The position numbers were made by a program, and so were the translations under genes. Below, piece by piece: positions 1-10,275 of a stretch of 64,000 bases of DNA (position 1 is the first letter of the stretch; each line of letters begins with the position of its first letter). The notes beneath the pieces were generated by a model that worked only from the letters and a program-made list of their open reading frames with translations, did no database searches and was not told the DNA's origin. The stretch is from Armigeres subalbatus (lineage: Eukaryota; Arthropoda; Insecta; Diptera; Culicidae), in assembly GCF_024139115.2 (NCBI RefSeq), contig NC_085140.1, forward strand, positions 433,193,240-433,257,239. The letters are read 5' to 3'.

Positions 1-510
1 CATAATCAGCGCTAGCGTCATCAAAAAATGCCACAGTGCGCTAGTGTCGTTATGCATGCAAGAGCATACCAGCGCCATCGTGTTGTCAAAATGAGATTGT
101 GAGTTGCAATGTCGACGTCGATGGCGTTGAGGTTCGGTGTGTTTGTTTACACATGTTTTGCAAGAAATTTTGTTCGAGCCTCCATGTCTGTTCTCTGTGC
201 TATAAGGCATTATTTACGACAAACGTGAACATAATGAATCAGGGATAATTATTATATGATTTTTAGTGAGCATTCGGATGTCAGAAGACGTTTCACTTTT
301 CTCTGTATATGAGGAATCTTTTAACCAGATAGGATTTTGAAATGTTAACATGAGCTATTTAGGCAGCGGCATTCAAGACTAGGTTATCTTTGATAATTTC
401 ACTATCTTATCGGGGTTGAAAAACTGGTGGGTTCGCCGCCAATCTTGCGGAAATGAGTTGTATTTCACTTTGTATAATTTTCAAATTGCAACTGTCTGAT
501 AGGGACGATT
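1..510. other. 3' flank of the chitin-binding gene, nothing recognised
   Basis: This stretch lies downstream of the minus-strand gene that ends at 511. I see no coding sequence, no terminal repeats and no canonical AATAAA on the minus strand in the first few hundred bases after the stop, so the polyadenylation site is unresolved. Confidence 0.5.
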
Positions 511-1270
511 TCAGCATTGAACATTCCACGGGTGGTCACAGTATTCCCGTTCTTGATTCCAATGTTGATTTGGAGGACAGTTCAGCACGAAGAGGGTCCC
601 GAAAACGCATCGGAAGAAGCGGGTACAGTCTGGATGGGGAGCATAGAACAATTCTCCGGGCGGGCAGTGGGGTTCTCCTCCCGAGGGTGGTGGTGCGGTT
701 GTAACTGGTGCTGGAGCAGGAGTTGTTACGGGTGGTGCAGGAGTTGTTGCGGGTGGTGCAGGAGTTGTGGCGGGTGGTGCAGCAGTTGTTGCGGGTGGTG
801 CAGGAGTTGGAGCAGGTGTTGGTGCTGTGGGCACAGTTGTTCCCGGTGTTGGTGCGGTAGGCACCTCCGGTGCAGGAGTAGGGGCAATGGGTACATCTAC
901 TGGAGTTGTTGGTTCCCCAGGGACTGCTGTAGTAATTCCGGGAGTTGGTGGGGTCAAAACTTCCTGGATACACACTGAGATTTCCTCCAAGTTGCAGCTA
1001 TCGGTGATTACATCGAAGATCAAGCCTGGACTACACTGCTGTGGAAATGGATCACCTCCAACACAGAGAATAAATCTAGTGCAATCTTCAATATCCGGAA
1101 CCCGTAGAACTCCAACGTTTCCAATACATGGGTTATCTTCCTCAAGTTGCGCGACAGCATTAGTCACAATGATTGCACATAAAACACACCACAATATCTG
1201 CCTGGAATCTATAAATGTCGCAAATATTATAAAGCAATGTCTTCGAAATGTCTGATAACTCACTTCTCAT
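511..1270 (-). CDS. secreted two-domain chitin-binding (CBM14, peritrophin/mucin-like) protein
   Basis: Predicted spliced gene: complement(511..1208, 1264..1270), 234 residues. Exon 1 is only ATGAGAA; a 55-nt intron (1209-1263, GTGAGT...ATAG) follows, phase 1. This splice gives a short basic N-terminus and a clean signal peptide (residues about 7-22, cleavage near AVA-Q), whereas the unspliced frame has no ATG. Two six-cysteine chitin-binding type 2 domains are visible: Cys 30, 45, 51, 61, 74, 82 and Cys 184, 197, 203, 213, 226, 234, both close to the CBM14 spacing. Residues about 87-180 are a Pro/Thr/Ala linker with repeated PATTPAP-like units, a typical mucin O-glycosylation tract. By family, it should be secreted and bind chitin in peritrophic matrix or cuticle; tissue is not shown. 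It is paralogous to the gene at 14141. The repetitive linker makes spurious long frames on the other strand. Confidence 0.87.
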
Positions 1271-1371
1271 TTTCGCTTTTCGCTGGAAAAAACAAAACCG
1301 TAACGTTATCCTATTCGACTTTAATGCCAGGAAAAAAGATAATGAACTGAGCGTAGCGGGTCGTGAGACAT

Positions 1372-1386
1372 TACTTTTATAACGGC
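1372..1386 (-). promoter_or_regulatory. core promoter (TATA box) of the two-domain chitin-binding gene
   Basis: Read on the minus strand this is GCCGTTATAAAAGTA, about 100 nt upstream of the ATG. A TCAGT initiator-like sequence lies about 30 nt downstream (1346-1350), and a GATAA core directly upstream. The same 15 bases occur upstream of the paralogue at 14057-14071. A second TATAAAAG at 1509-1516 overlaps the edge of a MITE and is less likely. Confidence 0.7.
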
Positions 1387-1516
1387 TTATCGAATTAAGC
1401 TTAGCTAATCGCTATACGAAAGATCTCACACAAAGAATTTCGGTCGCGTAAGGTACATCGGGACCAGTGAGTAGCAAACCATGGAAAATAGTACCTACTG
1501 TACGGATTCTTTTATA

Positions 1517-1733
1517 GGGGAAGTGCACCGGTTTTGGCCAACTTAGTGCCTAATTTGGCCAATCCTGAAAAATACATGTTTTCCAAAATAATCGATCAGT
1601 TGAAAGCAGCGATGAAGCGTGGGGGATATATCTGTTGTTGGAATTAATAAAACCCTTGCGAATTGCTTTATTTTTGGAGTAATTTGCAAAATTGGTCAAA
1701 TTAGGAACATGGCCAAAACCGGTACAGTTCCCC
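1517..1733. mobile_element. 217-bp MITE, TA duplication
   Basis: Inverted ends GGGGAACTG-ACCGGTTTTGGCCA (small differences between the two) are flanked by TA at 1515-1516 and 1734-1735. There is no coding capacity. A diverged relative may be present at 50650-50870. Confidence 0.8.
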
Positions 1734-1810
1734 TAATAGATTTTTATGCTTTTTCAGCGAGTTGCTACTGTAGCCCCTTCAGCCCGGTGGCATCCCTATC
1801 TCACACAATA

Positions 1811-1930
1811 GGGCACTGCACGGAAGTATCTTTTTCTCTTTCGTTCTTCATGAATTTTGACGTTTACTGGCCTTGTTGTTTTCTATTTTCTTTGCAGTGA
1901 AAGAGAGACAAAGCAGTCACTGCAGTGCCC
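1811..1930. mobile_element. 120-bp MITE, TA duplication
   Basis: The ends GGGCACTGCA and TGCAGTGCCC are perfect inverted repeats, and the next internal bases (CTCTTTC and GAAAGAG) also pair. TA flanks both sides (1809-1810, 1931-1932). Confidence 0.75.
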
Positions 1931-2807
1931 TATAGGTTTGTTTTGCAGCCAACATTACACGACCGTATCCCACTGCACTGACAATTATGTATCCTAATGA
2001 GAATCAAATGTGATGTTTGTAAACAAAACACATACTTTGATGAATTTTACACTGAGATGTTGGCTACAAAAACATGGATACCTCCAAAACATTTTTCAAG
2101 TTGGTTCTGATTGGAATTGTACTAACTCGTCTCATGGCAAATGAAGACATTGCAAATCACTAATGTAAAAAAACAAACTGGGGACTGCTTCACTGACAAG
2201 CTACGGTGAAACACCTCGCCGTTTGTTAATCTACAGTTGAAGACACGGATTTTCTCAACGTAAATTAAAATATTTCTTTGGCCCACTGCCACCGCAATTG
2301 GAGCATTTATAAAGCATTTTATCATGCAGTATATCCCTCCAAATCATGAGCACGAGTAACAGGGACAGCATAGCATGTGCTGGGCCTAGAAGAGGTGGTC
2401 GGCATGGATTCGAAACATTCCCGACAGATAACGCTTCCTGCGGTGGAGGCTCATCAAGCCGTTTCGTCAACTACAACACCATTAATGTATTCTGTCCAAG
2501 CGTTGGAAGTTGCTGCAGGTACATGACGATATGAACAGGCGCGGAGCAGTCGAATCTAGTTTTGTGAGAACCGATCACGCCAGGGCCACGTGCCACAGTC
2601 TGCCATGTGTAGGGTCACGAACGGGAATCTTCTCTAGAATGAGTCTGAGGTGTTCAAGAGATGGCGATTGTAGTACGGAGTACCTAAAAGGCCATGTGGT
2701 GGACAACAAAAGTGGTATGGTGACAAATATGGGAGCAGTTATGAGAATTGTCACCGAAATGTCATGGGATTGCAATTACTAATTTGTTGATAACTTGGCA
2801 ACTTACT
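1931..2807. other. intergenic, possible small inverted-repeat element
   Basis: An imperfect inverted pair is visible: GTTTTGCAGCCAACATT near 1940 and ATGTTGGCTACAAAAAC near 2057, as in a decayed MITE of about 150 bp. From 2090 to 2807 I see no recognisable gene; open frames of 60-90 codons exist on both strands but overlap one another and show no family motif. Confidence 0.4.
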
Positions 2808-2985
2808 TGATTTCGCCAACGATATCAGTATTTTGGTATGTATCTTTGAGAAGATGAAGGAAGTCTACGCCAGACTGGAGAGCAACCCTCAACTGTCAAA
2901 TATGTTTAAATTTCCCGATTCGGAGTCTCGATGGAGAATTCATATGACTCATACGACATGGATTTCGCCCATAATCAAATGATAT
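2808..2985 (+). pseudogene. LINE reverse-transcriptase fragment (degenerate)
   Basis: One plus-strand frame reads LLDFANDISIL followed by a helix-like stretch EKMKEVYARLE. This matches the shape of the reverse-transcriptase palm motif (usually F-A-D-D) of non-LTR elements, with the second catalytic Asp-Asp pair altered to Asn-Asp. The frame closes at 2986. The fragment is short and the call rests on this one motif. Confidence 0.45.
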
Positions 2986-3189
2986 CTCGCATACCTAGAT
3001 ATGAAAGATATTTTGATTTTTTGTGTAGTTATCATAGGAGACAAACGTGACATCGTGTATTGGTTGATAGCGCGATAAAGCAATTCCCTGATCACCATCT
3101 CTGTTCACACTGAATGAGAATTCATTTTCTTATTGGTTTCTGCGCTTATGTGAAATGTTTGAATCCTATAAAAAATTAATTTTAATTTT

Positions 3190-3430
3190 CAGACTAAGGC
3201 CCGAGTGACCTGTGCAGTGCCTAAAAGTCGTCTTCATTCTTCTCGGTCCATGGCTCCACATCGCCAACCACGCAGTCTGCAGAGGGTCCGCGAATCGTCC
3301 CCCACTTGATCTATCCACCTTGCTCGCTTTGCACCTCGCCTTCTTGTTTCCATAGGATCGTTGTCGAGGACCATTTTCACCGGATTCCTGTCCGACATTA
3401 CGATTTTCGCTGTGTAAACGATGGATGGTT
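3190..3430 (-). pseudogene. 3' fragment of a non-LTR retrotransposon
   Basis: The sequence resembles the C-terminal coding and 3' end of a common mosquito LINE. Its first bases (CAGACTAAGGCC.GAGTG) recur at 49635 at the start of a second copy of the same LINE in the same orientation. The fragment is cut at 3434 by one arm of a MITE (CCCAGTCAACAC). Confidence 0.6.
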
Positions 3431-3433
3431 CTC

Positions 3434-3516
3434 CCCAGTCAACACAAGATCGTATATGATGCCATTTAAGATGCTAAAGTGAAGGCGATATAGGTACTTC
3501 CCATGCAACATTTGTG
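3434..3516. mobile_element. half copy of a TA-type palindromic MITE
   Basis: This is one arm of the element that is complete at 60654-60796: it starts CCCAGTCAACACAAGATCG and runs through the 'gatgctaaagtg' and 'gcgatata' blocks. The second arm is missing. Confidence 0.7.
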
Positions 3517-3635
3517 TTGTTGTCGTTTTTCACAGCAACTAGCTTTTTTTGATTTAGTACCCATATCAATTTTTCTTCTATTCGTTCTTATCTTTTTTGA
3601 GTCAATCTACGTTGTAAAACAATATTTGAGCTCTT

Positions 3636-3760
3636 TTTAGTGAAATGTTTTCACTGTCACTGTCATTATCACTCGACTCGGCCTTACAGTTGAGGACGAA
3701 ATACGTATCTGTAGAGGAATACAACGTGGTGGGATTGAATGAAATTGTACTAGATTCGTC
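3636..3760 (+). repeat. diverged copy of the dispersed 123-bp repeat family
   Basis: It contains the family core (ACTCGACT, GGCCTTACAGTTGAGG, GAAATACGTATCTG, GTGGTGG.ATTGAATG), as in the clean copy at 52228-52350. Confidence 0.6.
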
Positions 3761-3779
3761 CGAGATAAGTTCATAAGCA

Positions 3780-3953
3780 ACATCTGGGGGAATTTCCGAA
3801 GGAATTCGTAAAGGAATTTTTGGAAGGAATTCCCGAAGGAATTTCTGGAGAAATTCCCAAATAAATTTCTGGATCAATTTCCGAAGGAATTTGAGGAGGC
3901 ATTTTTAAAGGATTTTTTGGAGGAACTTCCGAAGTAACTCCTTAAGGAACATC
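3780..3953. repeat. GGAATTTCCGAAGGAATT-type minisatellite
   Basis: Degenerate units of about 24-27 nt built on GGAATTnC. The same array type resumes at 10928 on the far side of the 7-kb foldback, so it is the insertion context of that element. Related arrays lie at 9780-10190, 19620-22500 and 27480-27760. Confidence 0.75.
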
Positions 3954-4309
3954 TTCAACCCGTTTCGGTCTGACCTACAAATCAAAATTGAAATAACCCG
4001 TGTGGGCTCATTTTTCGTCCGATTGCCGTGAAATCTTCAGGGAAGAAGCGTCATCATGTCCTTTTTTTTATTTGATCATGGTTCCAATTCGGCCGGATTT
4101 ATTAAGGGGGGGGTCCTGGGTCTGGTGCAGTAGAAAACGGGTCATTTTTTTTTAAAACCATTGATAAATGAACGAAAGTGCCCCGTGTGTTGATTCAAAC
4201 GTGGTCAATCATCATTGACCAGCATCAGAAGTAAGTTTTGATACAGTTGGATCACCAGGACATGGTTCCGGATGTTCCGGGAACCTGGTTCCCTGGAGTA
4301 GCGGGCACT

Positions 4310-5096
4310 TTTCAAGTGGTGTAAAAACCAGTCTTGCGACATATCAAACCTCATGATTTTGGAAGACAATCTGAATAGATGAGTTTTCGAAAAGGAACCG
4401 GATAAATTTCAACTAGCACCGAAACTCATCTTGCGACATGTCAAACTACATGGTTTTGGAGGACAAGCCCAATAGATGAGTTTTGAGAGGTTTTGGCCAC
4501 ATTGGCCACATCCGGAAGTGTTCCCGGGAACCTGGTTCTCTCAAGAAAGTGGACAAATCTCGCCTAGCACCAAACCCATCTTGCGACATATCAAACTTCA
4601 TAATTTTGGAAGACAATCTCAATATATTAGTTTTTGAAAGGTTTTGGATACATTGGCCACGTCCGGAAGTGTTCCCGGTGGCCTGGTTCCCCAGAAGCGG
4701 ACAAATCTCGATTAGCACCGTAACCCATTTCGATCCATGATTTTGAAAGACAAGTTCAATACATGCATTTTTACATTGGCCACGTCCGGAAGTGTTCCCG
4801 GGAACCTGGTTCCCTCAGGGGACCGAACAATTTTCGATTAGCTCTGAAACTCATCTTGAGACATATCAAACTCCATGATTTTGAAAGACAAGCCCAAAAG
4901 ATGAGTTTTAAGACGTTTTGGACATATTGACCACATCCGGATGTGATCCCGGGTGCCTGGTTCCCTCAGGGAAGCGCTAAAATTTCCAGTAGCCCTGAAA
5001 CTTATCTTGCGACATATCAAACTTCATGATTTTGGAAGATAATCTCAACAAATGAAATTTTGAGAGATGTTGGACACATGCGGCCACGTGCGGGAC
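4310..5096. repeat. about 150-bp satellite-like units (left arm interior)
   Basis: Recurring blocks are CCGGGAACCTGGTTCCCTCA, CTTGCGACATATCAAACT.CATGATTTTG and GGCCACGTCCGGAAGTG. Units begin near 4520, 4670, 4793 and 4945. The array continues at 6480-7290 after the inserted TIR element, and in inverted orientation at 7595-8005 and 10276-10600. Confidence 0.85.
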
Positions 5097-5099
5097 CTG

Positions 5100-6479
5100 G
5101 GGTGACATTGCGCATCTCGAATCGAATCACTCGATTCGTAAGTTTTTAGATTCGTTTCGAAAAAATTGCGGCATTATCTATTTCGTTCGACTTCATTCAG
5201 TCGCAGTACAAGATTTCGAATGGTGCTGTACTAGTTCAATCGAGTATGTTCTGTCAAACGAAATGTAAACAGAGAGAATAAGAGATAGCTGTCTCCGTGT
5301 TTAGTATGCCGCCCGCTGGAGAGACAACCTTCAGCGCATGGCGAATGTGAGTAAACAGAGAGAATAAGAGTAATTTCATCTGCGTGTAGCATATTGCCTG
5401 TTGGAAAGGCATCCTTCAGGGCATGAATTGGCAGATAGGGGAACGGTTCGCCACTTCATCTCATAGCTCCTATTTCCTTCCCATCAAAAAAAATCAACGG
5501 AAAGGAATTAGGTTTGTTTATTATTTTTGTGATTTTTTTCAGCAGTGAGCACGCATGTTAACAAAAAGAAGCGACGAATGTGGTGCCGTATTTCTTTGTT
5601 TAGCGATGAGATGGATATATGTACAGTGAGATGGATATCGGAACATTTCCCTAATTTATAAACAAGCAAATTGGGCGATAAAAAGCAATATTATTTATTG
5701 AGCAGTTGCAACCGATTAAAACATTATGCCGATACGACATGTTTTGTAAATTGAGATATTGTTACGACCCAAATTATAAGTTTTATGTTTATTCGAGTGT
5801 ATGCCACAGATCCAAATTTGAGCTAAATAATTTAAAGCTAAAGAAGGATTCGATAATAAATTACTTTGATGTTTCCATGTATTTTAGTTAAATGCACTTG
5901 GGTCATCTCATGCGCGTTTTTTTATTTAACTCATCTATTTTTACGTAGATTTTCCTCATAGATTATTCCCACGATTTATCGAAATAAAAAAATACGTGAA
6001 AACTTCAAAAAAACGATTTAATTTAAGTCGTTTTTACGCGGATTTCGAGATAATTAGAGATTGCATATTATCAAATATACTATATTAATATAATATATAT
6101 AAATTAATATAATATATTTGATATTATCTGGAAACTATAAAATTAGGTAATAATGACATTCTTATCCTCAAGAGACAATAATAAAACATTTATTCTCTTC
6201 CCGTAGATAAATAATAACAAATATAATTAAAATCTTTCAGCAAGAAATAACTCTCGAACAACATTCGAAAGCTATAAAGGTGACGAGTGTTTTCATTCGA
6301 CTTGAGTCGATTTTCAGTGTGCTAACGAGTGTCTATAATGCCAAAACATCTCGTTATTCTTGTACCTCCTCGATCATACTCGAACGATGAGTCGTTTTCG
6401 AGATCGAATCGAAACCCGTAATGCCAAACTTGTTTGACTCGATATAATTACGTTCGAATCGAGATGCACAATGCCACCC
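5100..6479. mobile_element. 1380-bp TIR element with 3-bp (CTG) duplication
   Basis: The ends are GGGTGACATTGCGCATCTCG and the reverse complement of CGAGATGCACAATGCCACCC, followed inward by shared ATTCGA-rich sequence. CTG flanks both sides (5097-5099, 6480-6482). The interrupted satellite reads ACCTGGTTCCCTC when rejoined, which is the normal unit sequence. The interior contains a nested MITE (5438-5651) and an AT-rich inverted repeat (6066-6125). I find no transposase; it is probably non-autonomous. Confidence 0.85.
5438..5651. mobile_element. nested 214-bp MITE, TA duplication
   Basis: The ends GGGGAACGGTTCGCCACTTC and GATATCGGAACATTTCCC form imperfect inverted repeats flanked by TA (5436-5437, 5652-5653). 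The inner CATCTCA and GAGATG blocks also pair. Confidence 0.65.
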
Positions 6480-7290
6480 CTGGTTCCCTCAGGAAAGTAC
6501 ACAATTTCGATTAGCTCCGAAACCCATCTTGCGACATGTCAAACTTCATGATTTTGAAAGATAAGCATTTCAGATGAGCATTTCAGACCACATTGGCCAC
6601 GGCCGGAAGTGTTCTTGGGATCCTGGTGCTCTCAGGGAAGCGATAAAATTTCGATTAGCTACGAAACTCATCTTGCGACATATAAAACTCCATGATTTTC
6701 ACTGTCATAAGACGAGTTTAGTACAATTCCATTTAATTCCACCATTTTGTAGTGGAATTAAATGTAATTGTACTATAGTCAAGCATCAATGAGCCGACTC
6801 GATATCGACTCAAGGAAGCAAATTATTCAAAAATATTTTTTTCGGGGTTACTATGGTCCCTTCAAACAGCTACTTGAAGGATTTTCTATTCCACATCTCG
6901 ATATTTCCATGAGTCGATGGTCCCTTCAATATCGACTCAAGGAGGTTTTACTGTATACTCGTCTTATGACAAAACATTCCACTAAAAAAGATAAATAATT
7001 ATCTTGGTTCTTGATTTTGAAAGACAAGCTCTATAGATAAATTTTTAATAATTTTTGGACACGTTGGCCACGTCCGGAAGTGTTCATGGGAAAGTGCACA
7101 CATTTTTATTAGCTCAGAAATCTATCTTGCTACGAATCAAACTTTATGATTTTGAAAGTCCAAACAAGATGAAGTTTTGAGAGCTTTCAGACATATTGAC
7201 CACATCCGGACTGTTTGCTGAGCTTGTCTTTCGTAATTATGTAATTTATTATTTCGTAAAATGGGTTTCGAGGCAAATATAAATTTGTCC
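6480..7290. repeat. satellite units continued, with a dispersed-repeat insertion
   Basis: The units of the left arm resume at 6480. A piece of the dispersed 123-bp family and its inverted partner occupies about 6695-6995: it begins with GTCATAAGACGAGTTTAGTA and ends CTCGTCTTATGACAAAACAT, giving an inverted pair around a spacer. The region contains no credible gene. Confidence 0.65.
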
Positions 7291-7300
7291 ACTATACTGA

Positions 7301-7586
7301 TGGATCCGGGTCTCCAGTTAGCCTTGCGAGAAAAGGCGTAGGATTGTCAATTCGGAGATGGCGAGTTCGATTCTTGGTCCGGTCAAGGATGTTTACGGGT
7401 GGGAAACATTATCGACTTCCTGGGCATAGTTTATCAATTGTACTTGCCACACAACATACATAATCATGCAATGGCGGGCATAGAAAAGCTTTAAATTAAT
7501 AACTGTGGAAATGCTAATAGAACACTAAGTTGAAAAGCCATGCCAAGTTACAGATGGAATATGTAGATCCATAGAAGAAGAATAAG
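7301..7586 (+). mobile_element. tRNA-derived SINE, 5' head to tail complete
   Basis: The head carries an A-box-like TTAGCCTTGCGAG and a B box GAGTTCGATTC. The body holds GACTTCCTGGGCATAG and AATAACTGTGGAAATGC, and the 3' tail is AGAAGAAGAATAAG. ATACTGA occurs on both sides (7294-7300, 7587-7593), a likely target duplication. A second broken copy is at 52955-53585. Confidence 0.8.
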
Positions 7587-7594
7587 ATACTGAG

Positions 7595-8010
7595 GAACGT
7601 TTGCGAACGTGGAAATGCGTCCAAAAACTCTCAATAGCTCATCTGCTGGGTTTGTCATTCTAAATAATGAGTTCTAATGTATCGCAAATAGGTTTCGTGG
7701 TTAACTGAAAATCCTCCAATTCCTTGAGACAAAATCAAAAATTCAAATTAATCTATTAATATTGTCTTTTAAAGTCATGGTGTTCGATACGTCGCAAATG
7801 GGGTTTCGGCGCTAATTGTTATTTGCCTACCTCACTTAGTCAGGTCAGGTCTCCTTGACTTCCGGATTTGGATTCAGGTTCTCAGGAACGTGGTCAATGT
7901 GTCCGAACCCCTAAAAACCTCATCTATTGAGCTTGTGATTCAAAATCATGGAGTTTGACATGCCGCAAAATGGGTTTCAGTGCTAATCGAAATTTGTACG
8001 GTCCACTGCT
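7595..8010. repeat. satellite units in inverted orientation
   Basis: These are reverse complements of the 150-bp units of the left arm (CATGGAGTTTGACATGCCGCAA, then GGGTTTC.GTGCTAATCGAAATTTG). The array is cut by the SINE that follows. Confidence 0.75.
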
Positions 8011-8011
8011 G

Positions 8012-8253
8012 AGGGGCCCTCCTAAGCCGTGCGGTAAGAAGCGCGGCTACAAAGCAAGACCATGCTGAGGGTGCCTGGGTTCGATTCCCGATGCCGGTCT
8101 AGGCAATTTTCGGTTTGGAAATTGTCTCGACTTCCCTGGGCATAAAAGTATCATCGTGTTAGCATCATGATATACAAATGCAAAAATGGTAACTTGGCTT
8201 AGAAACCTCGCGGTTTCACACTAAGCTGCGAGGCGGCTCTGTCCCAGTGGGTG
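8012..8253 (+). mobile_element. Feilai-like SINE, internally shortened
   Basis: It matches the full copy at 32707-33001: head CTCCTAAGCCGTGCGGTAAG, B box GGGTTCGATTCCC, body GTCTCGACTTCCCTGGGCAT, end AAGCTGCGAGGCGGCTCTGT. It lacks the block 'aataactgtggaagtgctt' and the terminal AAG repeat. Confidence 0.85.
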
Positions 8254-8339
8254 GAAATACCGAAGGATTTTCCAGAAGACTTCCCATTGAAACCCGAAAA
8301 AGTTCTCGTTGAAATATAATTTTTGAACGCCGAAGTCCA

Positions 8340-10190
8340 CGAGATCGAGTGCGCCATTTGACTGAACAAATCATTTGGTCGAAAAGGACATCCGGCCGGC
8401 AGAACAGTTCGTTTGGTTGACAAAGTCGTTTGGCCGAAAATGCCATCGTTGGTAGACTGATCATTTGGCCGAAAAGGATATTCGGACGAAAGTATCATTC
8501 GGTCATTTTATCGACTGGTCATTTTATCGAAAAAGTCGTTTGGTTGAATAGGACATTTAACCGAAATGGTTATTCGGCAGAAAGAACATATTGGTGCCAG
8601 ATGGCTCTTTCTGCCAAACGACCATTTCTATCAAACATCTTTTTCGACCAAATGATCTATTCTATCAAAAGACATTTTCGATCATACGGCCACTTCGGCA
8701 AAACGGCATTTACAGACAAAGGACCTGTTAGTGCTAATAACTTTTTCGACCAAATTACCAATTCAGCTCCATGTCCCTTTCGGCTGTATGTCGCTTTCGG
8801 CCAAATGAAATGTTCGGCCAAACCATTTTCGACCTAACAACCGTTTTGGACAAACGTTTAATTCGGCCAAGTGGAATTAAAAAAATGGCTTTCCTCAGAA
8901 TGACTTTCGGTAAAACGACGGGAAGATCCGTTTGGCCGTAGACCACAAGGCCGAAATGTTTTTGGCCGAATATGTAGTTTGGTCGAAAATGTCATTTAGA
9001 CGAAATGGACATACGGCCGTAAATTTCATTCGGCCAAATTGATCCTATGGCCAAAAAAGTACTTGTCTAAATAGGTCATTTAACCGAAAATGCCGTTTGC
9101 CGAAATGGTCGTTTAGCTGATTTTTTAAACTTTACTTCCGTGAATTTTGAAATGACTCCAGTCCTCCACCGTTGGCTTAAAATTTCATTTGGTCATACGG
9201 CTGAAAATGGCGTTCGGCCGAACTGATCCTTTGGTCGAAAAAGTCGTTTGACAGAAATGCCATTTGATCGAAAATGTCATTTGGCCAAACGGATCGAGAT
9301 TTTTGATCATACACAATCAGTTTTTATTTCTGGAAAATCTGCACAACCGTGTGCCCAACAAACAAACAGATATCTCGGCATAAATTACCTTTGTTAAGCG
9401 GCTTTCGGCAAACTATTTGCAGATTTTCAGCATCTTTGACAGATATCTCAACAAAAAAATGTTTGCTGGGGATTGGCTGTGTGGATCTCGATAAAAGTTT
9501 AACAAATTGCTGAGATCTACCGTGACCTTCCGCAAAATGGCATTTTCAACAAGATGACCTATTCGCCGAAAAGACCTGTTGGGCAAACGGGTTTTTCTGC
9601 CAAATTTCGCTTTCGGTCAAATGAAATTAACGGTTTTCGAATCAATAACCGTTTCGCTCAAATATTAATTTCGGCCAAATGGAATTCGGCTAGATGACTT
9701 TCAGCGTAACCTGTTTCTCGGCCAAATAGCTTTCCGTCGAATAACTCTCGGTCTCATGATATACAACCGTTCCTCTTTTTGCACTATTTCCCGTGAAATT
9801 CTTATGGACAATACAAAAGTATTACCGTCTTAAGAAACTCCCTTAATTTTCCAAAAAAATATAAAAGCATCCCGCGGGACTTCCAAAGAATTTCTCATGG
9901 AAATTCCAAACAATTTTCCTTTAAAATCCAAAGAATTTATTAAATCCACTTTTTGAACAGTTTTCCGTGGAAATTCCGGAAAATGTCCCGTAAAAATTTC
10001 AGGGAGTTTCTCATGAAATGTCCTAAGAGTTTCCCGCGGATATTTCGAAGAATTTTCTGTGAAAATATTCAACAGAATTTTAGAAGAGCTTTACCAGGAT
10101 ATTTTGAACAATTTTCTGTAGGAATTTGGAACAGTTTCCCGTGACAATTCTGAATATTTTTTCTTAATTATTCCGTAGAATTTTTTGCTA
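8340..10190. repeat. mixed minisatellite block (TTTGGCCGAAA type, then GGAATTTCC type)
   Basis: 8340-9310 and 9530-9770 are degenerate 21-24-nt units of TTTGGCCGAAAATGnCA. The polarity alternates: 8380-8570 and 8950-9300 in one sense, 8600-8850 and 9540-9770 in the other. 9345-9520 is a separate dispersed repeat (ends GCACAACCGTGTG and GGCTGTGTGG), also present at 44035-44225. 9780-10190 is GGAATTTCC-type minisatellite. The 63-135-codon frames here are repeat artefacts. Confidence 0.75.
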
Positions 10191-10229
10191 ATATTTTTTT
10201 GGGACGCCGAAGACGATTTTCGGACCGGC

Positions 10230-10275
10230 GCACACCTCTACCAGTGGGGGATGTAATACCAATAAGAAGAAGAAG
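10230..10275 (+). repeat. SINE 3'-tail fragment
   Basis: CAGTGGGGGATGTAATACC followed by AATAAGAAGAAGAAG is the 3' end of the Feilai-like SINE. Only the tail is present. Confidence 0.7.

Noticed and set aside
517..1255. Plus-strand and shifted frames of 145-162 codons over the first gene
   Set aside because: They are shadows created by the repeated Pro/Thr codons of the mucin linker; only the minus frame has signal peptide and twelve spaced cysteines.
1509..1516. Upstream TATAAAAG as promoter of the first gene
   Set aside because: It overlaps the TA duplication of a MITE, while the nearer block is identical to that of the paralogue.
8199..8946. Frames of 63-135 codons around 8.2-8.9 kb
   Set aside because: They run through TTTGGCCGAAA minisatellite and SINE sequence and have no non-repeat content.
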